Assembly (NCBI GenBank): GCA_002205965.3
Contig: NADL03000596.1
Location: 930,001 to 994,000, forward strand
DNA: 64,000 nucleotides
Direction of reading: 5' to 3'
Origin: Kappaphycus alvarezii
Taxonomy: Eukaryota; Rhodophyta; Florideophyceae; Gigartinales; Solieriaceae
Shown here: positions 11,381 to 22,530 of the stretch, piece after piece
Layout: every line of letters starts with the position of its first letter
Position numbering within the stretch: the stretch's first letter is position 1
Notes under the pieces: generated by a model
What the model saw: the letters and a program-made list of their open reading frames with translations, nothing else
The model's database searches: none
Told to the model about the DNA's origin: nothing
Made by a program: the position numbers and the translations under genes

Positions 11381-12445
11381 ATGACCTCCTTGGTCTTTCC
11401 TGATCTCCAGGAAACCACTATGCCTCTCCGAGACACCGCCGCATCCCTGGAAGACCTGGCTGCTCAAGGCGTTGTGACCCGCCTGAGTCGTGAGGCCAAC
11501 TGCCTCCTCGACAAGGGGCTCCGCTCATGGGTTCTCCCGATTGTGCGATCGGTACGTGCCACGGCCCTCCGCCACCACGCCCGCCAAACCGCAGAAGCCA
11601 TCCGCTCCGCCCGTGCCTGCAAGCCCTTCCAACCTTCAACCATGCAGCAAGGCGCCCCTATGCATCCTGCTGCCCCCGTTACGGCCTCCGCCTCTGAAGT
11701 TGCCCACGCCGCTGTTGCTTCTACCCCGGACTCTGCCTCCCGTCTGCCTGCATAGTTGCCCCGCACAAAGCCGCACATGCCACCGCGCCCTCCTCTTCTT
11801 CAAACGGTGCCCCAGAGCCTTCGCCCCAGCCCCCTTCTCCCCTAGCTGCTCACCGCTCATCAGGATCGATGCACAAGAGATAATGTTCGCAACGCGTCAA
11901 GCCCGCAGGGGAGTCCCACGTGGACGCCCTGATGACGCCCTCAGCGACTGCTTCTCCGCCGCCGCTTCGCTCCCACGAGGCCCCCATGCCCCTGGCTCCG
12001 CCTGATCTCTCCGCCATTGTCGCGGAAAGCTCGGCCGCTACCGTCCCCCACGCACACCGCCATCATCATGACGAGCCCGCTTATCGCCCTCACACCTCCC
12101 GCATCTCTTCTTCGCTTGCCCTCTGTTCAGGATATCCAGGCCATGCCTCTGCGCCCTTCTGATCTCTTCCCCTCCATCCCTGGCCTATGCCATCGCTTGG
12201 CTGACCTCCTCATCCGTCTTCTGCGGGCGGTACCGCCACGAACCCCGCCACGGACCATACTGCCGTTCTCTGATTGTATATATTCCCGACCGTGTTTACT
12301 CGGCGCGCCCTCCCCGGTGAACCCTGATGGCGCCCCACGGCAGGCCAAATCAATGTCCTTCGTGAAGGGATTCGTCGAGCAGCATCTGGCACCGAGTGGC
12401 CCGCGATTTGACATGAAGTAATCGCTGCCCATCGACCAGATGCGA
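11381..12445 (+). pseudogene. Non-LTR retrotransposon copy B: ORF1 end to ORF2 start, inverted segment
   Basis: 11381-11755 is open and matches the C-terminal part of copy C ORF1 (AAQGVVTRL then LRSWVLPIVRS, against AAQGVATRL and LRSWVAPHVRN). It continues into a Pro/Ala-rich region. From about 12083 it matches the N-terminus of copy C ORF2, and in another frame near 12350-12445 it matches copy C residues ~103-130 (LREGIRRAASGTEW against LRELLRRAHTGSQW). It therefore stops about 30 residues before the point where copy A begins, which suggests that A and B are two parts of one insertion. Frameshifts and a premature stop at the end of the first ORF show decay. Confidence 0.8.
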
Positions 12446-12636
12446 ACGGACCTCTCACCGCCCCGAATCCGCAACATGTCCATAGAAGAGGGGAAGGATT
12501 TAATTGCCTCGACATTTGGAAAATGGGGTCATCTTCTCCATCATGCCTCCCCACTCCCCCAACTCCCATGACTTCCCCCCTCTTCCTGCGGCCGCCCTCT
12601 CCGCCCGCATGGACCGGGCAGACGCCTTCCCCCTAG

Positions 12637-13728
12637 ATGCGCGCGCCGTACGCGGTCGTCGCATCCCGTCTTCCACCCCGCCCATCCACTCCCTCCACGC
12701 TGCGTCCGCTACCATCGGTGCAGCTCCCCGAAATCGACCCCGCTATTGGCCACAATATTCTCAATCTCCCGAAGGCGCGCCATATGATTGGCCACCCGGA
12801 AGATTTTTCCCAGGCCGACCTTGCCCGCGCCCGCGCCCTCCTCGCCACCGTCACCGACAACCCCTGCCGCCTCGACCCCCGCATGGGCGAGCCCGAACCC
12901 GTTCGACCGACTGCCCCCGACCTCCTCCACGTGGGATTTGCCCCGTCCACTACGTCCTCCTTCCCATCTTTCGACACCGCCCACCGCCAGCTCTGCTTAG
13001 CCGCCGCCCTTGCCAAGACAAACCTGCAACCCTTCGTCCTAGTCCCGCACGTCGGGAAATTGTTCTACCTGTACTTTCCCGCCCCGGCCCGCCCTGACGT
13101 TTTCAACGTCCTCGCCCACCTTCGTCTCACGTATCCGGACCTGCACGTCTCGCCGCTTACGCTGACGCAGCACTGCCACACACTGGATATCTCTGCCGCC
13201 CAGGGTGTGGCCACCCGCCTCTAACGTGAAGCGGCTCGCCTGGTGAGCCCCAAGCTGCGCTCGTGGGTTGCCCCCCACGTCCGCAACGCCATGGCGATCG
13301 CCGTCCGTCACGATGCCCGCCTCATTGCTGAGGCGCGCCGCCCGACCCGCGGGATTCCCGCCCGCACGCCCTCCCTAACACCGGCCCCAAATCCCGTCAA
13401 ACCCACCGCCCCGGCCCCGACCAAACCCGTCCCGACCTCACCCGGCCCCGCACAAGCCCCCAAACGCCCCAACGGGGGCACACCATCCTCCCCCCTGCCG
13501 CTCCCCGCCCCGCCCCTCAACACACATCCGACCTCACACTTCGGTCCCCGGGCTCTTCCCCGTCGGCGTCAAAACGCCGATGCCCCGCAACCGAAGACGC
13601 CCAGGCGTCGGAGTTTCTTATGGTGCCCAACGCACCACTGGCGCCCACGGCCGTTCTCCCTCCCACCGTCGCCTCCGCGGCAACGATGGGTAAGGAGTCC
13701 GCATCGCACGTTCCCATGCAGCCGTTGA
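12637..13728 (+). pseudogene. Non-LTR retrotransposon copy C, ORF1 (one in-frame stop)
   Basis: This is a ~363-codon reading frame from an ATG. It is interrupted by a single TAA at 13222-13224, where copy B has a sense codon. The residues before and after the stop align to copy B without a break. The middle contains a possible helical region (DIDPAIGHNILNLPKAR-like) and the C-terminal third is very rich in Pro and Ala. I see no CCHC knuckle. In non-LTR elements ORF1 usually encodes an RNA-binding chaperone. That role is inferred from position, not from a motif. It lies 85 bases upstream of ORF2. Confidence 0.65.
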
Positions 13729-13813
13729 TGGCTGGCATACAAGGTGCGGAGGAGCCCCACCATCAGCCAAGAGGCCAGTCGGCCTAACTCCGCTCCTCCC
13801 GCTCCTCCCCACC

Positions 13814-16800
13814 ATGGATCCGGTCCACCCTATGGAATCGGACCCCCCGCCGCATGATACATCGGCGTCATTCCCCTTGCCCACTCCCATCGAAATCCTC
13901 TCAACACCCTACCGCGACACGGATATCTTCCAAGATATCCCTGCTCCCTGCCTCACCCAATTTATCCTCCTGTTTATCAAGCTGGTCAAAGCTGCGGCAA
14001 ATGCTCGTGGGGAAGACGCCACTCAACGAGCATTCCTTCACCTCCACATGCTGCCCACGGCTGTCCTCCGTCGCTGTCTTCGGGGAGAGCGCGGATGGCG
14101 GGACCCCAAGAGCCAACGGATCGCCCTCCGAGAACTCCTCCGTCGTGCGCACACGGGCTCGCAGTGGGGAGCACTCTGGGCCGAAGCTCTCGCAGCTCAT
14201 CAAGCTCGGCTAGAATGGTGGGAAGGAAACACGCTGTACGCCCCAACAGTCCCCGGCGACATCGGGCGCGCCCGTCGTGCAGAGGCCCTTTGCGCCGATG
14301 CGCGATATGGTAAGGCCATGCGCGCCCTCCACAATGGCCCGCTCGCCGACGTCAACGACCCGGCGACGATTCAGCGGCTCCGGGACCTGCACCCGTCCCC
14401 GCCGAGCCCTGTCTCGCCGCTCCCGGAAGGACGGCTCCCGCCGCCCCCGTGCATCACCGAGGCTGCTGTGGAACACGCGGTCCGCGGCGTCCCGCGGGAC
14501 ACCACCGCCGGACCCGAACGAACGCCGTCCCGCTGGTTCCACCTCCTGGTTAAGACTCGCGTCAGTCCCGAAGCCGGCGTGACCGGTCTGCGTGTCCTGA
14601 CACAGCTCGTTTCTCGGCTCGCACGGGGGAACTCCCGGACGCTGTGCTCCCCCTCGTGGCAGCGGCGACGCTTCTCCCGCTTCAGCCGACTCCCGACAAG
14701 GTCCGCCCGATCGCCATCGGGTCTGTGCTTCGCAGGATAGTGACGAAGGCACTGCTCCCGGCCGCAATAGCCGATTCACACTCGGTTATGTCGCCGCATC
14801 AGACGGCCATCGGTGTTAAAGCCGGGTTGGACTCTATTGTACACGACACCCGCACGACACTACGCCGCTTCTCCGCCACCCCGAACGTCGCCACGGTCCT
14901 CATAGACGCTAACAACGCCTTTAACCGCGTTGATCGGCAGTCTATGCTGGACCACCTACCAATGCTCGCCCTCTCGCTTGCCCGCTTCGCAAACATGATC
15001 TACGGCCGAATGCAACCGCCATTGCTTGTCCCGAACCGGGATCGCACCGTCATACCAAGTGCCCAGGGCACCCAACAGAGTGACCCGGCCAGCATGTTGT
15101 TGTTCTCGCTAACGATCCAACCCCTCATCCGTCGGGTTGCTGAGATCCCCAACATTGCTCTCTGCCAATGGTACGCCGATGACGGCACGATCGTCGGGAA
15201 CCTTGGCGCCATCCGTCAGGCGCTCAGGCTCCTTGCCCGAGATGGTCCCACGGTTGGCTTCCATGTCAACCCACGAAAGACACGCATATACTGGCCTCAC
15301 GTCATGCCGCAGGATCGAGCAGCCCTCTTAGCGGAATTCCCTCTCGCAGAATGCTCGCGGGACGGCTTTCCGCTTCTAGGGGCCCCCATTGGGAGCAAAG
15401 CGTTCACGGAGAGTTTTCTCCGGTCCAAGATTGCTCAGTGCCGCCGGACCCTGGACCGCCTCCTGCTGGTCCGCGACGCCCGCGCCCGGTTCCACATGCA
15501 CCGGATCTGTGCCTCTGCATGCCTCCTATCGCATGCATTCAAGCTCTCAGATCCGCGCTTAGCCGAGTCCGCCGCAGAAGAATTTGATGATCTACAACGG
15601 TCATCATATGAAAAGTTACACGGCATAGCTCTCACGGACCGAGCCTGGGACCAAGTCTGCCTCCCCATGCACCTCGGAGGTCAGGGCTTCGAAAGCATCG
15701 CCTCGTGCCTCCACGGCGCTGCCGCCGCCAGCATCATTGATGCTGCGCCCGCACGGCAGCGAACTTCCGCATACGCCACGCCGCGTGCTTGTGCACTTGC
15801 TTCTGGCCGCTACCGCGGCGACCGGTCCTTCCTCCTCCGTCAGGCTGGGCCTTCTCTCCGCCGTTTCGCCCTCTCCATCCCCGGGATAGTCGACCTTTCC
15901 ACCCTTGACCCTCCAACTCTAGCTGCTTCACCCACCAACACTCTAACCCTTCTCAAACGGGTGCAGCAAGAGGCGCGGGCAAGAGTACATTGGCACGACG
16001 ACTCCTGGGCGAATGTCCCAAACCCGACCGCACACAGCGACGCCGACATTCAACATCGCATCCGTAGCTTAGCGTTCCGCCGCAGCCCTCTGCGGCGGTT
16101 CTCTTCGCTCACCCCACGGCAGTTACGAAGGTCCACACCACACACTGGCAGACGATGCTCCGCCGTCACCTCGGACTGCCAGTGTATGATGACTCCATGC
16201 CCCTCAACTGCCACCACTGTGACCACCCCTTGGACACCCTCGGGATCACGCCGCCGACCTCTGCTGCCCGGTTTCGGCCGTCGTCACCGCCATAACTCGC
16301 TCTGTAATGCGATTGCGACACACGTTACCCGCGCCGCGGGTCTGGATACTCGGCACGAGGTTCCGTTCCTCGTCCCGGGCACTGAGCTCCGGCCCGCCGA
16401 TATCCTTGTACAACCGCCCCCAACCCCGGAAGGCACAACGTTGCGCCCCATTGCCTGTGACATCACTGTCGTCTCACCGTTTAAGGCCGCAGTTCGCACC
16501 AAGGCGACCCAGGTCGCCGGAGGCGCTGCTGAACTGGCGGCCCGCGATAAGGTCACAACCCTGGAACGCAACATCGCCCGACGCTTCCCCGCTCCCTCAA
16601 CTGGTCCATCTTCTGCGCCTTACACGCCGAACTTCACGTTTCGACCTCTGGCGTTTGATTCCCTAGGTGCCCCTTCCCCTGGAACTATTGCATTTATCGA
16701 TGAGTTAGTTCCGCGGATCGCGTCCAAGTGTCACTCGACAGTTGGCGTTATCCGCCGCCGTATCTACCAGCGACTGAGTTGCACCCTCTGGTCATCCATC

Positions 16801-16866
16801 GTTGAAGCTATCCTGTCGCGAGCCCCGATGCGCATGGACGACGAAGCACACCCGGTTAGATCTTAA
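13814..16866 (+). pseudogene. Non-LTR retrotransposon copy C, ORF2: reverse transcriptase with restriction-like endonuclease
   Basis: This is an almost full-length ORF2. The first part (13814 to about 14628) reads in frame 2 and the remaining 740-codon part in frame 1. The switch falls on a GGGGG run at 14625-14629, where one extra G would restore a single frame. The RT core shows KVRPIAIGSVLRR, DANNAFNRVD and the catalytic WYADDG with YADDG at 15172-15186. The C-terminal domain looks like a PD-(D/E)XK nuclease of the type in R2/NeSL/Hero-like elements: RPADI at 16390-16404, then CDITVVSP with Asp at 16459. These enzymes nick the target and prime reverse transcription from it. A CxxC (16209-16220) sits in a different frame from the surrounding ORF, so a zinc-finger segment has probably been lost between two compensating shifts. 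GC content is much higher than in the flanks. Confidence 0.88.
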
Positions 16867-17302
16867 CCGTATAGTTAGGACGTGCGCAGTCCCCAGTAGA
16901 TACAGAACGCATTAAACTTCTTCGTCATCTCGTGAAATGGGGAAAATTTTGGGTAATTTACGGCTTGAAAAGTAGTGCTGTTTGTGAAGTGAGGCCACAT
17001 GTTCCATGAGGGAGTGAGGTGAGTTGGTGCGAGCGCAGAGTTCGAGGTTAGCAGCGTTGCCGCGTCACCCTAAGAAACGGACCGGAGTCCGGCCATCGGG
17101 CAGGCAGCATCGAAACTGATGCCGCTGCGGCGTGCCTTTCAGGGCTTAGATTGGGCGGGTATCGCGACGGCGTGTTTACCACTCGGCGGTCCAAAACGGT
17201 GCCAGTCCGTTCTTTGTGGCAAGTGTTCAGGGACAGTCCGACTCTGTTTGAAAAGAAGTTTTCGCTGTCCACATACATTCTGAAATTGAGATTCGGGAAT
17301 TA
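16867..17302. other. 3' flank of copy C, no supported gene
   Basis: This should contain the 3' untranslated end of the retrotransposon. I see no poly(A) tail or simple repeat that would mark the insertion end. Confidence 0.4.
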
Positions 17303-17370
17303 TTGATCATTTTGAGACAGCCTGAAACCTAGAAAGTTTGATCATTTTGAGACAGCCTGAAACCTAGAAA
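17303..17370. repeat. Two-copy 35-bp tandem repeat
   Basis: A 33-bp sequence starting TTGATCATTTTGAGACAG occurs at 17303-17335 and again at 17338-17370 with no difference. The perfect identity suggests a recent local duplication. Confidence 0.95.
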
Positions 17371-17733
17371 CAATAGCCTATAATCTGCACAGGTCTGCTT
17401 TCTGGAGGATGCGGGAACATCAAGGTAACTCACAAACTTGCGTTCGGAGTACCGTAGGGCAGTGGACCATTCCAACCAGGTTCTAGCACATACGAATCTC
17501 CACCCTATAAAACAACTAGATTGCTTCATACAAAACAATAAGCACCAGAGACCAGGTTTCCTATCAGCGACCCATTGAGGGGATTCCAGAAAAACGCATG
17601 ATGTTCGATGTAAGCGGATAGTAAGTACATTACAATACTCAGTACCTACTCAATGGAAAATTACAACGAACACCATTTATAAACTCTGATACAAAACACT
17701 AGATTGTAACCAGAAGCTGTTGCCATACTACAA

Positions 17734-18243
17734 ATCAAACAAAGGATCCCCACTTTCGAACATAAACTGGGCAAAACATGCAACTGCGATAAAAAAGTTT
17801 CGATGCAGGGACAACCTATGCTTGAATGGAACCAAAAACACCTTGAACTGCTTAATAAGACTATTTGAAACCTAACGCATTGTTCGAATCCCTCGAAACA
17901 TAGCAGCATCCATTTGCGGCGTTGGCCCGCGGAGGCATTTGGGTTCGGGATAGAATTTATCTGCAACAACCATTTCACCATCTAAAAAATGCCTCTTCGC
18001 ATTCATCCTACTAATGTTGACATCAGAATGACTTACGCAATGATATGATCCGTTGACCCATACAATATCTCCACTCACAATGCTCACCGCAATTTCATAC
18101 CTTAGCCCTGGGGAATGCAGCTTAGGCGAATACCAGCGGGTATTGAACTCTCCAGGCTCATTAATAGGGCAATCAGTACCATTAAAGGAAGGGTAGCAGC
18201 GAGAGACAGCAGGATTTCCGAGTCGATAAGGACAATTCATCAA
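17734..18243 (-). pseudogene. PIF/Harbinger-type DDE transposase fragment
   Basis: The 123-codon frame at 17872-18243 contains NGTDCPINEP, then RWYSPKLHSPGLRYEIAVSI, IVWVNGSYHC, SHSDVNISR and GEMVVADKFY. This is the order found in the DDE domain of PIF/Harbinger transposases and their domesticated relatives. A TAG at 17872-17874 interrupts it. The same frame continues to about 17734 with FKHRLSLHRNFFIAVACFAQ, which matches the family's C-terminal helical part and ends in GDPLFDL. The N-terminal half is missing. Such enzymes excise and insert DNA elements, normally with a separate Myb-like partner that is not seen here. It is inactive. I found no terminal inverted repeats around it. Confidence 0.75.
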
Positions 18244-18756
18244 TGCCTTCTTTCAGAGATTTGAGGCCAAGCCTTTTAACAAACCAAAGGAGTTATACAG
18301 AGAAGAGAAATAAATCGTCTAGTAAATTGGAGCAGGAAATAAACTGACTTCAATCTTCCGTCACAAAGCGCAGGCCAGTGTTAACTTAAAAAGCTACAGC
18401 TGGCGGAAGAAGTTGTACTGTTTCATACTAAAGCAGACATTCCCCACACCTCCCTGATATTTCGCAGCCTTTCTATACCGGACATGAGGGAGTCTTAGGC
18501 CTGTCACAAGTCTGAACGGAATGCTGTTGATCCCAAGCCTATTGCAAATCTGGCCTAAATACTGTTCAACCCAGGGCCTGTTCCAAGCCAACTAGACCTC
18601 AGAGTTTCAGGCAGGGCTCAGGCATTGCAGGGTAAATATCAAGGACTGGTGGTTCAGGTAGGATCCAGTTACGAGAGCGTCGCGCGGACGCAGTCCGTGT
18701 TCAGAAACACTACTTTACAGTATGTATAGCGAGTCGCTACTACAGTTAGAGAGTCT

Positions 18757-18833
18757 TGTTGGGCTGCAGTCATATTTATGTAATGTACAGTACTGTACAC
18801 TGTATGGTACGGTGCTGTGACTGCAGCCCAACA
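18757..18833. repeat. Hairpin with perfect 16-nt arms
   Basis: TGTTGGGCTGCAGTCA at 18757-18772 is perfectly inverted at 18818-18833. The 45-nt loop is rich in GTACAGTAC words. It lies just outside the left end of the foldback element and may belong to the same palindrome-prone class. Confidence 0.9.
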
Positions 18834-18851
18834 GTTGCGTAAATACAATAA

Positions 18852-19944
18852 TCTCTGTTGGAGACCGCTTGTGTGCGGCGCTAGCACTGTACGGTAATGG
18901 CCCAAGAGGGGCAAGCCGGGTCCGGCTGAAGGGAACATCAAATGGTGTGGCTACTGTATAGTGTAGGCTGTACAGTACTGTAGGCTACTGTAATTATTGA
19001 TAACCCTAGTATCCGCGGGATATAGCACAGCTGTCCATAAGGGTTGCCGCCGCCGTGTTATTGTACAGTACACTGGCCGGACGGAGTGTGACCGCTGAGG
19101 GTCAATAAATATCAGGCCGCTGAGGGCCGACGGAGAGTGTGCGGAGGCACGACACCAAATTTACGTCTGACACTTTTTGATTTGTTGATTAGTTGAGGTT
19201 TGGTTGATGAGTTGATTGATTGGTTCATTGATAGAGGATGGTTAGTCTAGCAGAGATAGCTATCTTAAATACTAATTTGTAAACAACCCTTCCATAAAAG
19301 CTTAGTCAAGCTATGACTACGGAATATGCAATCGGGTATTGCAGAAAAGTATGTGTAACCAGAGTTGGCCCAGTATGCGGTAGTGCGGATAGGTCCGAGT
19401 CATGGATTTGCCCTTCGGCGCAACAGTCGGGGCCTGTTGCCTATAGAGTGTCTTGTGTCTACGATAGGTAGGGCCGGCCCAGTGGTGCATGAACTGGATA
19501 GGTCCGACTTTGTACTGCTTCAAACAACAACAGTTGCGAGCCAGTGAATAGACACAGACGGTTGCTTACGCCTTCTAAATGTAATAGAGCAAACCCAGTA
19601 TAGGATACCATAGAAAGGAAAGGTATGGTCTCCGACTTCAAAGAAACAGCTGGAAGACGGTAAGAAATATAACGACTACTAGTTGGCACGATTCGTTTCT
19701 CCACACACACTCCATCCAGCCAGCTTACTTTACAGTAACACGGCGGCGGCAACCCTCATGGAAAGCTGTGCCATATCCCGCGGATACTAGTGTTACCAAT
19801 AATTACAGTAGGCTACAGTACTGTACAGCCTACACTGTACAGTAGCCGCACCATTTGATGGTCCATTCAGCAGGACCCGGTGTGGCCCTCCTGGGCTATT
19901 ACCGCACAGCGCTAGCGCCGCCCACAAGCGGCCTCCAACAGAGA
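18852..19944. mobile_element. Foldback-type element with 239-bp inverted arms
   Basis: The left arm 18852-19090 and the right arm 19706-19944 are reverse complements of equal length with roughly 10-15% mismatches and no large gaps. Shared blocks include TCTCTGTTGGAG at both ends, CATCAAATGGTG, a GTAGGCTGTACAGTACTGTAG segment, AGTATCCGCGGGATAT and GTTGCCGCCGCCGTGTTA. The 615-bp spacer has only ORFs under 100 codons and no transposase motif. Long inverted arms around a non-coding core fit a non-autonomous foldback or MITE-like DNA element. No clear target-site duplication was found at the ends. Confidence 0.8.
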
Positions 19945-22530
19945 CTGCTCCTTAGACGGTCCGGAGTTCGGGAAGAGATGCAGCGGACGTGGCCCGTATA
20001 CCATAGTTTAGCTGCTAGTGAGCTGAGATTAAACTCCCCAGATGGGGTTACGCTGCCGGCTACGACGTCTGCACTTAGCCGTTGGTGACCATGGACGTTG
20101 TAAATGATGAGGATCTCAGGGAGTCGAAGCCTAGCGGAAAAAATTGAAATCTGCGTCCTAGAAGTTTCTTGCAGGTATTAGCGACCATTTTGGATTGGAG
20201 GCGAAGTGATTTGCTTTTCGCCTTCCCACTGAATTTGCAAGGGCACCTCGTGCTTAAGGCGCCCTTGGAATAGCGACGGGACTGTGATGTGGTCGGCCAC
20301 AGAGATATGTGGCATGGTGTGCGAGTCATGGGACGTAGGCCAGACCAGGATGTACATTGGTCGCGCATCCAGGCTAGGAAGCAAGTGGTTCACCTTGCCG
20401 TCGAAGCCGACTCCGCTTGCCTTATTCAAATCTTTCCTCAGATGTTTGCCAACTGTTTCGCGGCCATTCTTCCGACCAAGACCTTAGCTGCATAAACGAT
20501 CCATTAGGGCATTGCAGTGCACGTACCACAGCAGCGTGTTATCATTACACACTTGATTCCCATGCAACGAAGCTTTTCATGGTACTGCCGAAAAATAAGT
20601 ACTGGGCGTCGATCAGAATAGGATTGGTCTTACATTGGTCGGCTTCCCTTTCGATTGCTTTGCTTTAATGAAACAGAGGTAAAGAAGAGTGAATGAGGAA
20701 AATTTGCGAGAGAGGGAAGCAGCAAATATTCGCATGGCGGTGATGCTTGAATTGAAGGATAAGGTAAGTTGACACACACAATAGGGCGTCAATAACAGGT
20801 GAAATATCGCCCAGAAAGAGACTGAAAACTTTTTCACTATGTCACCGTTTGCATCCATTACGGCATTCAGCTCTACCCTAGATTTTCTGATGTCTCCAGT
20901 TGCATTTTATCAGGTTTTGAAATAGGTGTCCAATAAGTGGCAAATTTCATCGCTGCAAAGAATTGGACCTCGCCAGCGTCCGAAAGATCGAAGCAACTCA
21001 CTAGCCTTATCTGCTTTGTCGTCCATTTTTTGCTGTTTCCGGCATTCGCCGTCGCCATCACCAGAATCCCTGCTAGATAGCAATTTTTCTATATTTCTGT
21101 ACTTTTAAAATGTGATGCTTACAGTTTTGAATGATGGTAACTGTTAGAGCAACTCTATCAAAATCTTCGTAGCATTTTTTCCATTTAAGGCAACGCACAG
21201 TGAATAGTTGGCTTTGTCGATAACTAAGCTAATACTTGCGCTTGGACCAGTGTTCCAAAAAATCTTCATTAGATTGAACGATAGCAAACGCCACTTTATT
21301 ACTATTGCAGTTAATTTCAGTGTTGAGTCTGTCGAAGCATGCAGCAGCCGCGGTCATATATCCCTCTTCAGTTATATCTTTGATTAAGTGTACACTCTTC
21401 AGAAACCGCCCAGGTAAATGAAAAGGGCCCTGAATTGTGTTTCACATGTCCTTTATCAGATGAGATCCGTTTGTGAATCTCCCGTTCACCCCATTTTCTT
21501 AAAAGGCGTATAATAGTCTCTTCTGCTTAAAAATCATTGTGCATTGTGCCAAGTAATGTTTGATTTGCTAACGAGCTAAAGGCACGCTTCACACCGCAGC
21601 ATTGTTTAATTGGTGCACCATACGTCCCATCCTCTTTTGGTCCATGGGTAATACTCTAGCGCTCATGGATGAGCGGTCAAATTTTTCCATTACAGCGGCT
21701 TGATCAGTATTCATAGTACAAGTTTTGTTCAAAAAAATCAATAGTGACCTCATATTTTCCTGTAGAGCACACTAAAGCATATTTCGAAAGCTTTCTCCAT
21801 CCCCGCGATTTGGCTTCTTCCTAAGCAAAAGAGTACTGCAGTGCATACTTCACTACGAGGTAACTTACTAAAAATTCCATTTGAAACAAAACTACATAAC
21901 ATTGTAAACAATAATTCAATAAATTTAGTAGACGTGGCTCCACGTCAGCTCAACGTACAATACTGAAGGCCAATGGAATTGTCCTTTTCAAGATGGTATA
22001 TAATTTTCACCCCAACAAGCATTACTACATGCAATTGCTGCCCTCTGACCCTTCGTAAACGTATAAAACACTCCACGAGGTACTGTACAGTACATTGCAC
22101 TTGGCATACTCACTCCGAGAGTGACCATTAGTTCACCTTGGGCTTGCAATCTCATTTATGAAACACTCCGTACAGAGTCAAGACAGACCAACATTCATTA
22201 CCGAATTTAGCAAAAGCGCCCGACCGCGATCACATTATGCTCCCTGAGAAAGATTCGTAGGCCAACAGGTGGAAAATAACTAATGGATGGTAGAGGTGAG
22301 GAGAGTTTGAAGCTGGCACTACGAATAGCGTGTCAAATCTACATAAACGCGTGAGACAGAAGTCATTTTACAAGTCATTAAGACAGTCTTTATTACTATT
22401 TAAGTCAAATCTACGGGCTCCCCACTACAATATTCAATATTAAGAACTGATTGATAGAAAAACCACCCAATTCGATACAAAACTTAGTACCATGTGTTTT
22501 TACAAAGGGTAAACTAACTTCAAGGACACC
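19945..22530. other. Non-coding tract, no supported gene
   Basis: Short ORFs near 20089-20500 on both strands show no family. CTGTACAG occurs at 22083. A GACGTGG/CCACGTC hairpin at 21931-21946 resembles the one in the probable LTR at 1746-1763, so a degraded LTR fragment is possible. Confidence 0.4.

Noticed and set aside
13618-14779. Minus-strand ORFs of 86-189 codons within the retrotransposon
   Set aside because: GC-rich DNA lacks stops by chance, and the sense strand aligns to copies A and B.
17875-17895. GTTCGAATCC resembling a tRNA T-loop
   Set aside because: No acceptor or anticodon stem can be drawn around it, and it lies inside the Harbinger transposase reading frame.
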